The notes: generated by a model from the letters alone, not told the origin. DNA of 64,000 nucleotides from Methanosarcina sp. 2.H.T.1A.6 (GCF_000979455.1 NZ_JJOY01000024.1:1-64000), one strand, 5' to 3'; numbered from the stretch's first letter, positions 18,708 through 27,257 are shown. Numbers and translations are program-made.

Positions 18708-19280
18708 TCAAAAGCTGGCCACGGCAGACATAATCGCCTGATGGAGTTCTTTTGGATTCTTAGAGCTGATAACTACTCTTTTCCCGGTTATGAGTTTCAG
18801 GGTTACAAAGAAATTTGCTCTCCCGGAAAGAGTCGTATCTTTGCAATTCTTTCCGGTAAAAAGGTCATATGCCTGAATCTTGCAATCTTCAACCACATAA
18901 ATAGGGATTTTCTTAAATGAGGTATTCAGCGGTATCAAACGGATATAGATTCCGTCCCTTCTAACTTCAGTTATATGTTTTGTACAGTGGAACAAAAGAG
19001 GAAAAAATACCCCGAATACAAACCAGAGAGCTAATATGTAGAGGTCAGGGATATTCTGAACCCCTGCAGGTTTTCCGAAGACCAGGCTGTAGACCCCGAC
19101 GTACCAGAGCAGAAGAGCAGGATAGAGGACCGAAACCAAAAAAACGTTATTGTGCAGATCCTGCACCTCTCTAAAAATTAAACCTGTTTCCGGATGTTCC
19201 GTGACAATCCCTCCCTTATAGTATGAACTAACCAGACACATGCACTGATCAATGCATCCCTTACAGTACTTATCAGGCAA
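18708..19280 (-). CDS. Membrane protein, paralogue of the next minus-strand gene (DUF6141-like)
   Basis: A 190-residue protein with FREVQ, two central hydrophobic helices joined by FGKPAG (VSVLYPALLLWYVGVYSLVF and LYILALWFVFGVFFPLLF), then ITEVRRDGIYIRLIP and a basic C-terminal domain. The same architecture occurs in the gene at 19761-20309. The family resembles DUF6141, whose function I do not know. An extra Cys-rich N-terminus (CKGCIDQCMC) depends on starting at TTG 19280; ATG 19241 (codon 14) is an alternative. The start is uncertain because no good ribosome site precedes either codon. Confidence 0.55.
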   Translation of the reverse strand: MPDKYCKGCIDQCMCLVSSYYKGGIVTEHPETGLIFREVQDLHNNVFLVSVLYPALLLWYVGVYSLVFGKPAGVQNIPDLYILALWFVFGVFFPLLFHCTKHITEVRRDGIYIRLIPLNTSFKKIPIYVVEDCKIQAYDLFTGKNCKDTTLSGRANFFVTLKLITGKRVVISSKNPKELHQAIMSAVASF

Positions 19281-19760
19281 GTACCTTATTATACGAAACA
19301 GGCACCTTACACATACTTTAGTAACCTCACAGAAAATACATTTCGTACCTTAATCCGAAGACGTGTCTTTTAAATAAACTGATTTAATAAGTAAATGCCT
19401 TCAACAGAAAATATTTTTGACTTTAAAAGTTAATTAATTGAAAATCGTTTTATTTTTCTCTACTAAAACAGAGTAAATAAACTTTCCGAAAAAAAATATG
19501 AATTATATATCATATTCAATTTAAAAATACAGTTGATGATCAAAAATTAACTATAGTGATAAAATGCTTAAAGAAAATCTGGGATAAAATGCTAAATGCA
19601 GAAACATCCAGGAAAAATTTATATATAAGTAAATTAAAACTGTTCTTGAGGTACTTTCATCCTCCACCTGTCAGGCTGATGCCCTCCGAGGAAGGGAACT
19701 TCCCACTGTGCCTCCGCGCTCACAGAGTTAAAAGCCTGAAAAAACTGGCAGAATTATCCT
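19281..19760. other. AT-rich spacer with a solo IS605-like end
   Basis: Apart from the structured element at 19645-19740, this region holds TATA-like runs such as AAATATGAATTATATATCATATTC near 19494-19517. A 77-residue plus-strand frame crosses the structured element and is not convincing. Confidence 0.4.
19645..19740 (-). ncRNA. Solo IS200/IS605-type right end, omega-RNA-like (copy A)
   Basis: Read on the minus strand the block runs AACTCTGTGAGCGCGGAGG, then GGGAAGTTCCCTTCC, then GCATCAGCCTGACAGGTGGAGG. This is nearly the same series as at 26596-26680. Palindromic GGGAAGTTCCC and a distal stem give a compact hairpin structure. Right ends of TnpB-encoding elements look like this and give rise to omega RNA. 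No tnpB frame is present, so this is a relic or an independently kept guide-like RNA. Confidence 0.45.
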
Positions 19761-20309
19761 TTAAGTTTGCTTTTTTATTGCCCTGTTAATAGCTTCGGAA
19801 AGTCTTTCCGGGACCTGAGAACCAATCATCAGCTTTTTTACTTTGCTCCCTTCCGCAAATTCAAAAAGCACTCCCCTGTTACCCTTTGCATTGTATGCAG
19901 TCCCTTTTAACCCGTAGCGTATCCCCCAACCTCCGTAATCCCTGATTGGGTTGTAGGTTATGACTTCGTAACTCTGGATAGTCTCGAAAGGAAAGGATCT
20001 GAAAGAAAAATGAAACGGGTAAAAGCGGACGTACAGGCCATCTTTCCTGACTTCGGTGATCATTTTGAGGGAATAGAATAAAAGAGGGAAAAGAACCCCG
20101 AAAACCAGCAATAAGACAAGCATCATCCAGTCAGGAGCAGGATTGTTCCCGAAAGGTTTCCCGAGAAAGAGCTGCTGGTAGGCACCATACCAGGAAAAAA
20201 ATACCGGAATACCAACAACAAGCCTGATCCACACCTGATCCATCTTCTGGACTTCTCTAAAGAGAACTGGATTACGTATCCTGCTCATTCCTTCAGTTGT
20301 GCAGTACAT
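19761..20309 (-). CDS. Membrane protein, paralogue of 18708-19280 (DUF6141-like)
   Basis: A 182-residue protein with LFREVQ, two membrane helices (IRLVVGIPVFFSWYGAYQQL and MMLVLLLVFGVLFPLLFYSL), LGKPFGN between them, and ITEVRKDGLYVRFYPFHFSF after them. The C-terminal part keeps a Gly-rich GGWGIRYGLKGTAYNAKGN segment that the neighbour has lost. That makes this copy the better preserved family member. ATG 20288 is an alternative start. No function is assigned. Both genes lie on the minus strand 480 bases apart, with a structured repeat between them. Confidence 0.65.
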   Translation of the reverse strand: MYCTTEGMSRIRNPVLFREVQKMDQVWIRLVVGIPVFFSWYGAYQQLFLGKPFGNNPAPDWMMLVLLLVFGVLFPLLFYSLKMITEVRKDGLYVRFYPFHFSFRSFPFETIQSYEVITYNPIRDYGGWGIRYGLKGTAYNAKGNRGVLFEFAEGSKVKKLMIGSQVPERLSEAINRAIKKQT

Positions 20310-20529
20310 TTTTTGCCGGTCTCCGAATATGTAATCAATATTTTACGGAATTTAGAGGAGAGGTTTATGAAATTTGAGGGAATATTTATAGGAAGTATTC
20401 TGAGAGTGAAATATTGTATACTCCCATGAGAATAAACCTACATAGGAATTATAATAACTAAAACGACAAACTGATTTAAAAATGATTCTAAAAAAGTAGA
20501 GAAATAAAAAAGTAGAGAAATATGGCTTT

Positions 20530-20889
20530 TTAATAGCCCAGTTTCTCCATTTCCTTCAGTACAGCTGCACTGAAATCCGTGAAATTCTGAATCCCGCCGG
20601 TCCAGGCAGCCATCATCATGGCGTCCGAGATCTCAGCTCTTGTGGCTCCGAATTTATGAAGCCTCTCCAGAATCTTGACTGCGCTTTCCGTGTTGTTGTT
20701 GGAGCAGGCGATAGCAAAGACCATCAGGTGCTTCTGTTTCATGGAAAGCCCGCCTTCCCTTTCAGCCCAGATAGCTTTGTAAAAGCCTGCAAGCCCTTCA
20801 CCAAAATCCTCATTTATCTTTTCAGCATAAACAACAGACCTGGGCAAAAAGCCCTTTACTTCTTTGATTTCGTGGATATTCTTCCCCAT
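20530..20889 (-). CDS. Carboxymuconolactone decarboxylase family protein
   Basis: A 119-residue all-helical protein of the CMD/AhpD-like superfamily. Typical parts are LSMKQKHLMVFAIACSNN, in which only one Cys of the AhpD CxxC redox pair position is present, and GATRAEISDAMMMAAWTGG. Without a CxxC motif an alkylhydroperoxidase activity of the AhpD type is unlikely. Most archaeal members have no defined substrate. It is divergent from the aldo/keto reductase gene, with a piece of the composite repeat in between. Confidence 0.8.
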   Translation of the reverse strand: MGKNIHEIKEVKGFLPRSVVYAEKINEDFGEGLAGFYKAIWAEREGGLSMKQKHLMVFAIACSNNNTESAVKILERLHKFGATRAEISDAMMMAAWTGGIQNFTDFSAAVLKEMEKLGY

Positions 20890-20964
20890 AATTATCGATA
20901 TGTGATAGGCAAGGATCTGATATAACAGTATCTCTTAACAGTGTTTCTTATCAGCTTGAGAAAA

Positions 20965-21092
20965 ACTAACTACTAAAACCCATAAAATAGTCCGCTTGAG
21001 CGAAGCGAAACGGACTGCGGGCTGTTGCGATTACATAGCAACTCCCAGAAAATCTCCGATTTCCTGTGATCCCGAATCGCAATTCGGGCGGC
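20965..21092. repeat. Composite intergenic repeat, partial copy 3
   Basis: It carries ACTACTAAAACCCATAAAATAGTCCGCTTGAGCGAAGCGAAACGGACTGCGGG-type sequence, followed by GTTGCGATTACATAGCAAC, CTCCCAGAAAATCTCCGATTTCC and AATCGCAATTCGGG. These blocks match the distal parts of copies 1 and 2 almost base for base. Hairpins such as GTCCGCTT...GCGAAACGGAC and GTTGC...GCAAC are visible. A reading frame upstream of the aldo/keto reductase runs through it and should not be counted as the gene's N-terminus. Confidence 0.8.
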
Positions 21093-21151
21093 AAAGGTTT
21101 AGAGCCATTATCCACATATTGTCGGGCAGACACGATCACCGGGGCAAAAAG

Positions 21152-22288
21152 ATGTTATACCGCAAATTAGGAAACACAGGCGAAAAGGTCTCGATTCTTG
21201 GCTACGGCTGCATGAGGCTTCCCGTTCTCGAAGGAACGCCCGAGAAAATAGACGAGGAAAAGGCAACTGAACTCCTCCGTTACGCCATTGACCACGGGGT
21301 AAATTACGTTGATTCGGCATACTCCTATCACGGAGGGATGAACGAGGTTTTCCTGGGAAAAGCCCTTGCCGATGGCTACCGGGAAAAAGTCCACCTGGCA
21401 ACCAAGCTTTCCTGCAAGCGCGTGAAGACCAGGGAGGACATGGACCGTTTCTTAAACGAGCAGCTTGAAAAGCTCCGGACGGACTGCATCGACTTCTACC
21501 TCCTGCACGCCGTAAAGAAGAGTTACTGGGAAAAACTAAAGGAACTCGGCATTATCGAATTCCTGGACTCAGCCCTTGCAGCCGGAAAAATCAAATACAC
21601 CGGTTTTTCCTTCCACGACGAGCTGGACGTTTTCAAGGAAGTCGTGGACGCCTACCCCTGGGCGCTCTGCCAGATCCAGTTCAATTTCCTTGATGAGGAC
21701 TACCAGGCAGGAATCGAGGGCCTGAAATATGCGGCTGAAAAGGGGCTTGCCATCGTTATCATGGAACCTCTGAGGGGCGGGAATCTGGCATCAAAAGCCC
21801 CGGAAGCAGCCCGGAAGGTATGGGCCGGAGCCGGGACTATAAGAAGCCCGGCAGAATGGGCTTTTCGCTACCTCTGGAACTATCCCGAAATCAGTGTTGT
21901 CCTGAGCGGGATGTCGGAACCGAAGCACCTGAAAGAAAACCTGAAAATTGCAGAAGAAGGGTATCCCAATTCCCTTTCAGCCGAGGAAAAAAGCCTGATC
22001 GCAGAAGTTAAGGAGATCTACAGAACCCGGACAAAGGTCAACTGCACCGGCTGCAAATACTGCATGCCCTGCCCATCGGGAGTAAATATCCCGCGGAATC
22101 TCAGTTATTTGAATGACGTTTATATGCTTGATGATATGGAAAATGCCAGGTTCCAGTATGGGGTCCTTCTGTCACCTGAGGAAAAGGCAAGGAACTGCGT
22201 TGAGTGTGGGGAATGTGAGGAGGTTTGCCCGCAGAATATTAAGATAAGAGAGATGTTGAAGGAAGTAAAGGAGTTTATGGAGGGGTGA
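21152..22288 (+). CDS. Aldo/keto reductase with C-terminal ferredoxin-like cysteine clusters
   Basis: A 378-residue protein. The N-terminal 280 residues form an aldo/keto reductase TIM barrel with the usual Asp-Tyr-Lys-His set: Asp in NYVDSAYSYHGG, Lys in HLATKLSCK and His in DFYLLHAV. The C-terminus carries two cysteine clusters, CTGCKYCMPCPSGVNIP and CVECGECEEVCPQNIKI, fitting two [4Fe-4S] centres. Such fusions probably exchange electrons with ferredoxin as well as NAD(P)H. ATG 21152 (MLYRKLGNTG) is chosen because the family starts there. A longer frame from 20996 reads through the composite repeat. The substrate is unknown. Confidence 0.88.
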   Translation: MLYRKLGNTGEKVSILGYGCMRLPVLEGTPEKIDEEKATELLRYAIDHGVNYVDSAYSYHGGMNEVFLGKALADGYREKVHLATKLSCKRVKTREDMDRFLNEQLEKLRTDCIDFYLLHAVKKSYWEKLKELGIIEFLDSALAAGKIKYTGFSFHDELDVFKEVVDAYPWALCQIQFNFLDEDYQAGIEGLKYAAEKGLAIVIMEPLRGGNLASKAPEAARKVWAGAGTIRSPAEWAFRYLWNYPEISVVLSGMSEPKHLKENLKIAEEGYPNSLSAEEKSLIAEVKEIYRTRTKVNCTGCKYCMPCPSGVNIPRNLSYLNDVYMLDDMENARFQYGVLLSPEEKARNCVECGECEEVCPQNIKIREMLKEVKEFMEG

Positions 22289-22678
22289 AGAGCAGACCCC
22301 CAATTTTTTGACGTTCTTTCTTTTCACGCGCCGTACAAGGCTTGATCCCGTCTGCGTACAGTAGATATAAACGTGATCAATAGCCGTGCTGAGAGCTCTA
22401 ATGCCAAAATATTAACCATGTAGCAGGGGACGACCGCTGTATTTGAGAGCGTCAGATAATAGTCATCAACTAACAGGATCCTAAAATTCAAACAATTCGA
22501 GTTTTTAATTAAATTTTCAGATATTATCTTTTTGCAAAAAGTGGGAATATTCCATTTAGGAAGTGGATTCCGCTTGCAACGTAAGTGCATGGAGTGGCTA
22601 AGGACCGGACCAAAAAGAAAAAAGAGTTGAAAAAAGGCATCTGATCCCTGAGCCGCTCCCATGGTTTTCATCCTTTTC
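22289..22678. other. Spacer with a possible worn transposase fragment
   Basis: The minus strand between about 22470 and 22325 encodes VDDYYLTLSN and, further on, LLITFISTVRRRDQALYGA, which vaguely recall the middle of an IS4-type transposase. The match is weak and no intact domain is present. The rest is AT-rich with no gene seen. Confidence 0.2.
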
Positions 22679-25288
22679 TCAGGCTATTCCTGCTTTTTTC
22701 TTCTCCCGGCGAGTGTCCATCATCACAATCAGGGGTGGGAAGACCACGAAGGTGACAAAGATTGCCAGGAAAACATCAATGACCGTAACAAGCCCGAAAT
22801 TGCTCAGGATGGGGAAGGGGGAGAAAATAAGGGCTGAAAACCCAAAGACCGTTGTAGCTCCCGAAGCTATCAGAGCTGAGCCGGTGGTTGCCATCGCCTG
22901 GTTGATTGCTTCCACAGGGTCCAGGCCGTTTTCCTTTTCCTCAAAGTAACGTTCCATCATCAGGATAGAATATTCGGACCCCACACCCAGGATCAGGGCT
23001 CCAAGCACCGCGGTCATTGGCGTGTATGAAAGGCCCAGCCCGGACATGACGAGGCCTGACCAGCCCACTACAATAAACATGGGGACGATCGGGGAGAGCG
23101 CTTTTACGTAGTCCCTGTAAACCACAAGCAGCCCAAGTAACACCAGCACGATTCCAAGCATGGTCATAAAGACCCTCCCGCTTGTAAGGGCACTGATAAT
23201 ATCAATCATCGCCACACTTTGACCGGTAATAATGACAGTAACTTCGGGGGGCGGCTGCAGCCACTGTAGGTCTTCCCCTACAATATCCCGCAGTTCTTTA
23301 ATGCCTGTTATCTCGAGGTTCTCCATGGCCTGCCCTATATCAAGGTCAATTGTCAGCAACTGGCTGCCCTGTATGTATCCTTTTTTCTGACTTTCCGGGA
23401 TTTCCCCGTATATTTTCCGTATTTCTTCAGAGGTTTCGGGTATGGTACCGCCGTTTTTTTCCTTTAAAAGGTCTACAATACTCGTAGCCTCGTACACATG
23501 GCCCCGGTTTTTAACTTCATACTGGCTAAACTCATCCATCCACTTCAGAACTTCCGGATCACTGTTATCCTTTACTTTAAGAATAATGTTTAGATGGTCT
23601 CCGGTTCCGGAAATCAGGTCCTGCATTTGTTTATAATTTACAAGGGAAGGCATGTCCTGGGGAATGAAAGTATTTGTGTCGGTCTGGATAGGGACTGACT
23701 GGTCTGCATAAATCCCAGCAAAACATGTAAGCAGGGAAATCACCAGGATGATCCGTGAATGTTCTATGGTAAAGTCGGCGATCTTTATAAGGGCTCTTTC
23801 AAGGGCTTTGGCTTTCTGGACTTCTGCTACTGGAGAATTGGAAGGATCGGTTTCGGGTTCGATTTTTTCGTCTTTCTTATTAAACAACCCTAAGGGGTTC
23901 TTCCTGGAAATCCAGTAGAAGCTGTAAAGGGCTATCAGTCCTAAAAAAATTCCAAACATTATCATAAATACCCTCCCACTTGTAAGGGCACTGATTATGT
24001 CAATCATCGTCACACTTTGATCGGTAATAATGTCGGTCTGGATAGGGATTGCCTGGTCTACATAAATCCCCATAAAACATGTAAGCAGGGAAATCACCAG
24101 GATGACCCGTGAATGTTCTATGGCAAAGTCGGCGACTTTCATAAGGAATCTTTCAAGAGCTTGGGCCTTCTGCACCTTTGCCGCGGAAGAATTGGAAGGA
24201 TCAATTTCGGAATCGAGTTCTTCTTTTTTCTTCTTAAACAACCCAAATGGATTCGTCCTGGAAATCCAGTCGAAGCTGTAAAGGATTACCAGCCCGAAAA
24301 AGAGCGCAGAGATGTAACACATGACAATCCCTATCAGGAGCAATTTCCCAAAATCCTGGATCATGGGTATGGTGGAGGTAAAAAGGGGGATAAAGCCAAG
24401 AGCAGTCATTGCCAGGGCTATCAAGACGGCAGGACCTGTGTGTTTTATGGTGAGGACAAGGGCTTTTCCTGAACTTTTTCCAGCACGGATTTCTTCTTCC
24501 ATCCTGTTATGGAACTGGATAGCATAGTCAATCCCCAATCCTATCAGGACAGGAAAAGCTGCCATAGAGACCATTGTCATGGGCACTCCGGCATATCCCA
24601 TAAGCCCGAAAGTAAAAAGGACTCCCAGCAGCACAACCGGTAAAGGAAGCAGCCCCCACCTTACATGCCTGAAGACCAGGAGGAGCACGACAATCATCAA
24701 GAGGGAAGCTATCCCGAGCAGGATGCCCATGCTCTGGCTGATTTCTTTGTTAATATCAAGCCTCAGGGCGGGAGAACCAGTAACAATGAGGCCGTAGCCA
24801 GGGGGAAAAACGGCTTCTTTCAGGGAAATGTCCAGGGCATTAAGGATGTCTTCCCTCTGCTGGTCAGTTGAACTGCCTGCGACTTTGATCACTAGGACCA
24901 TATGAGTATCGTCAGGCATGAGAGATTCGAACATTCCCGGCTGGATATTAAGTATATCCTGGACTTCCCGATCTGAATCCGGGACTTTTGCCCTCCCGGA
25001 GACTTTGTAATTGATTTGCTTTATCAGGGTAGCAGGGCTTGTGACAGACAGAACTCCCGGGACGGTCAGCATATTATGTTCCAGCCTATCTGCGGCTTTC
25101 ATAACGGCTGAAGATTTGACTTCAGTTCCCTCAACCATCACTATAATGTTCTCGGTCTGGAAGTTTTTCTTGAAAAGGTGATCATAATCTTTATACAGTT
25201 GCGTGCCTTTGGAGACAAAAGTTTCCGTCCCTGACGCCATCTCAATCATCTGTGCCCCTTCAAGGGACAGCAGGATCAGAAGAAACAT
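22679..25288 (-). CDS. RND/MMPL-family exporter with an internal duplication
   Basis: A proton-driven exporter of the archaeal MMPL/HpnN-like RND type; 869 residues from ATG 25288. It has two halves, each with a periplasmic-type domain and a bundle of membrane helices. Sterol-sensing-like segments are MVSMAAFPVLIGLGIDYAIQ and MTAVLGALILGVGSEYSIL. The linker plus helix 7 is present twice (SRVILVISLLTCF and SRIILVISLLTCF), separated by a hybrid helix, which adds about 120 residues. The real start is probably 22 codons upstream at ATA 25354. That codon follows AAGGGGGT and restores the N-terminal KNIFEKLGVFIQSNRPTIIAV and a full first helix. A MarR gene upstream may control it. Confidence 0.85.
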   Translation of the reverse strand: MFLLILLSLEGAQMIEMASGTETFVSKGTQLYKDYDHLFKKNFQTENIIVMVEGTEVKSSAVMKAADRLEHNMLTVPGVLSVTSPATLIKQINYKVSGRAKVPDSDREVQDILNIQPGMFESLMPDDTHMVLVIKVAGSSTDQQREDILNALDISLKEAVFPPGYGLIVTGSPALRLDINKEISQSMGILLGIASLLMIVVLLLVFRHVRWGLLPLPVVLLGVLFTFGLMGYAGVPMTMVSMAAFPVLIGLGIDYAIQFHNRMEEEIRAGKSSGKALVLTIKHTGPAVLIALAMTALGFIPLFTSTIPMIQDFGKLLLIGIVMCYISALFFGLVILYSFDWISRTNPFGLFKKKKEELDSEIDPSNSSAAKVQKAQALERFLMKVADFAIEHSRVILVISLLTCFMGIYVDQAIPIQTDIITDQSVTMIDIISALTSGRVFMIMFGIFLGLIALYSFYWISRKNPLGLFNKKDEKIEPETDPSNSPVAEVQKAKALERALIKIADFTIEHSRIILVISLLTCFAGIYADQSVPIQTDTNTFIPQDMPSLVNYKQMQDLISGTGDHLNIILKVKDNSDPEVLKWMDEFSQYEVKNRGHVYEATSIVDLLKEKNGGTIPETSEEIRKIYGEIPESQKKGYIQGSQLLTIDLDIGQAMENLEITGIKELRDIVGEDLQWLQPPPEVTVIITGQSVAMIDIISALTSGRVFMTMLGIVLVLLGLLVVYRDYVKALSPIVPMFIVVGWSGLVMSGLGLSYTPMTAVLGALILGVGSEYSILMMERYFEEKENGLDPVEAINQAMATTGSALIASGATTVFGFSALIFSPFPILSNFGLVTVIDVFLAIFVTFVVFPPLIVMMDTRREKKKAGIA

Positions 25289-25354
25289 GACGGCAATTAT
25301 AGTTGGGCGATTACTCTGGATGAAAACCCCTAATTTTTCGAATATGTTTTTTAT

Positions 25355-25789
25355 GGCAGTACCCCCTTACAGGCTGCGTTTACTCTTTTTGTTTCTGAAC
25401 AATCTTTATTTTTGACAGATTTTACCTGGACTCTCAGGTCTCACTGGAATTCTCAAATTTTGTAGAATTCAGATTTTACTGGAAGATCATAAGCACCATC
25501 AGCAGTTTTTCAGGAAAAATCCACAGCCACAGCTAGTCAAAACTGATTTCTCCATGAAAATTATTCAAAAAATTTTCCTGGTATCTTGATATCTACTGAG
25601 GAAATCCGGCTTAGATTAGCATTATATTTAATAATCAGGTAAGGATACTTTTCATAGGACCCCCTGAAAAACTGCTTGCTCAGATCCCCGGGTGCAGGGG
25701 ACCGGGTTCTGTAAATGTTTTATCAGGAGAATCCGTCATATAGGACCTAATGCGTGAATCCGTTCTTTCGGGATTTATTCTTTCCAGGA
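25355..25789. other. Spacer between marR and the RND exporter gene
   Basis: It holds the exporter promoter. ATTAT-ATTTA-ATAAT at 25621-25635 is an inverted repeat overlapping a TATA-like stretch. It resembles the palindrome upstream of marR and could bind the regulator. Nothing else was recognised. Confidence 0.35.
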
Positions 25790-26278
25790 TCAATTTCCTG
25801 CCTCCTTTACGGAATCGATTTTCTTCATGATCCGCACCTCTGTTTTAAGGCATTCTTCATAATCTTTGATGTCCTGTTCCTCAAGATGTCCCATTAGAAA
25901 AGTGTCAACTTCTTCCATTTTCTTGTTCAGGATCTCATAGTACCTTTTCCCTTTCTCAGTAAGGGATACCGGAACTCTTCTGCGGTCATTTGGGTCTATT
26001 CTTCTCCTGACAATATCTTTATTCTCCAGGGAATCTATCATCCTTGAGAGGCTGCTCCTGTCCAGATTCATGCACAGGCCGAGGTATGAAGGAATTATTT
26101 CTCCTGCCGTGCCAATTATTATGATGGCAAGAGGCTGTTGTTTGCTGAGTTTTTCGAGTTCGTCCAATCTGGCCTGGGATATTTCTTGATAGACGTTTCT
26201 TTCGAACAATTTGTTGAAAAGTACTGTCCTTTCAAGCATCAACAGCCTTATTTCTCTTATTTTTTGATCATCTAACAT
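25790..26278 (-). CDS. MarR-family transcriptional regulator
   Basis: A 162-residue winged-helix protein. The DNA-recognition helix lies in CMNLDRSSLSRMIDSLE, followed by the wing VRRRIDPNDRRRVPVSLTEKG, a classic MarR signature. N- and C-terminal helices form the dimer. The start at ATG 26278 has GGAGG just before it. It lies upstream of the RND exporter gene on the same strand and probably represses it and itself until a ligand binds. That link rests on gene order and on similar AT-rich palindromes in both upstream regions. Confidence 0.88.
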   Translation of the reverse strand: MLDDQKIREIRLLMLERTVLFNKLFERNVYQEISQARLDELEKLSKQQPLAIIIIGTAGEIIPSYLGLCMNLDRSSLSRMIDSLENKDIVRRRIDPNDRRRVPVSLTEKGKRYYEILNKKMEEVDTFLMGHLEEQDIKDYEECLKTEVRIMKKIDSVKEAGN

Positions 26279-26595
26279 GCTTCCTCCAGGACGCCATACA
26301 TGTAACTGCAGAGTACAGATGCATGGATACCATAGCCAGATTACAGCGTCGGTCTGTAAGCGTCTGATGATCTACTTTAGTTTCATATAATGAAAACATA
26401 CTGTTTGACAGCCACAACTGATGCAATTATAAATAATTGATATTTACAACAAATTAATTAGCTGATATTTAAGTTTATCGAATATTTATAAAAACCTCAT
26501 TAAACATTCAAAAGATGATTATGGTTGGAATATATTCAGGCAGATTTATAAAAAAGTCTCTGCCTGAAATACAGGTTGTTAAGGAATTTTAATTT
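26279..26595. other. Upstream region of marR
   Basis: AT-rich region containing the 26424-26439 palindrome. A second AT-rich stretch near 26450-26500 has TATA-like runs. No gene was found. Confidence 0.4.
26424..26439. promoter_or_regulatory. Perfect 16-bp palindrome, candidate MarR operator
   Basis: CAATTAT-AA-ATAATTG is a perfect inverted repeat about 145 bases upstream of the marR start. It contains a TATA-like core on the minus strand, so a bound dimer would cover the promoter. A looser ATTAT/ATAAT repeat lies upstream of the exporter gene. Confidence 0.4.
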
Positions 26596-26680
26596 CTTAC
26601 ACACATCCGTGAACTACCCCCACCTATTTTCTGATGAAGGCGAGGAAGGGGACTTCCCGCTATGTCTCCGCGCTCCCGGA
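26596..26680 (-). ncRNA. Solo IS200/IS605-type right end, omega-RNA-like (copy B)
   Basis: Read on the minus strand the order is AACTCCGGGAGCGCGGAGAC, then GCGGGAAGTCCCCTTCC, then CTTCATCAGAAAATAGGTGG, and finally GGGTAGTTCAC. The last part is the motif commonly found at the guide-proximal end of TnpB-element omega RNAs. No tnpB gene is nearby. The element begins two bases after the stop of the GDYXXLXY gene. It may be a relic right end or a kept guide-like RNA. Confidence 0.5.
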
Positions 26681-26681
26681 G

Positions 26682-27257
26682 TTAAATTTCAACCTCTTTT
26701 CCGTCAATCAATAAGCTCTTAATTACGGCATTTCCATATTTGTCAACAACAACCTTTACATTGACTCCTTCTTCCCCGGTCCACTGTTGACTTTCGATCT
26801 CTAGCCCCCTGCCTTCGGGGACAAAATAACTCTCAATACCGTACTCAACTCTGAGTTCTTTAATTTGGGGTTCTTCTGTTACAATACCGTCTTCATCTTC
26901 TTCCCAGTCGTAGATCAGTTCTTTTACTGTGCCTTTGATGTAAAGCCCATCCTCTGGCGGATTCCTGTACACTTTTTTGGGCACCCCGTACCCCTCTTCC
27001 AATGCAAGTGCCAGGTATATCCGGTCATTATAGTTAAAATGAGGATCTTCGGCTGGAACCACCTCCAGATCCAGGGTACTGATCTCGTAATTAAGGGTCA
27101 CGTAGTCTCCCCTGAAAAGGTCCCTCGGGTCTACAGGTTCGGTTTTAAGTACGACTTCTGTCCCGGTTCTCAGGGTATATTCTTTGTACAGGATAAAACC
27201 TGAAAAGATCAGGAGCCAGAAGACTATCGTGAGATAAAAGATCTTCTTTTGATTCAT
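26682..27257 (-). CDS. GDYXXLXY domain protein
   Basis: A 191-residue protein with one N-terminal membrane helix (IFYLTIVFWLLIFSGFILY) and an extracellular domain carrying the family signature LFRGDYVTLNYEI. The family is typically encoded beside DUF2157 membrane proteins, as here, where it lies 79 bases downstream of such a gene on the same strand. The pair probably forms a membrane complex. Its role is not known. Confidence 0.85.
   Translation of the reverse strand: MNQKKIFYLTIVFWLLIFSGFILYKEYTLRTGTEVVLKTEPVDPRDLFRGDYVTLNYEISTLDLEVVPAEDPHFNYNDRIYLALALEEGYGVPKKVYRNPPEDGLYIKGTVKELIYDWEEDEDGIVTEEPQIKELRVEYGIESYFVPEGRGLEIESQQWTGEEGVNVKVVVDKYGNAVIKSLLIDGKEVEI

Noticed and set aside
20996-21151. 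N-terminal extension of the aldo/keto reductase
   Set aside because: The extension is encoded by the composite repeat, and the family begins at MLYRKLGNTG.
22325-22470. IS4-like transposase fragment
   Set aside because: Only short vague similarity (VDDYYLTLSN, TVRRRDQALYGA); no catalytic domain. Noted in the spacer entry only.
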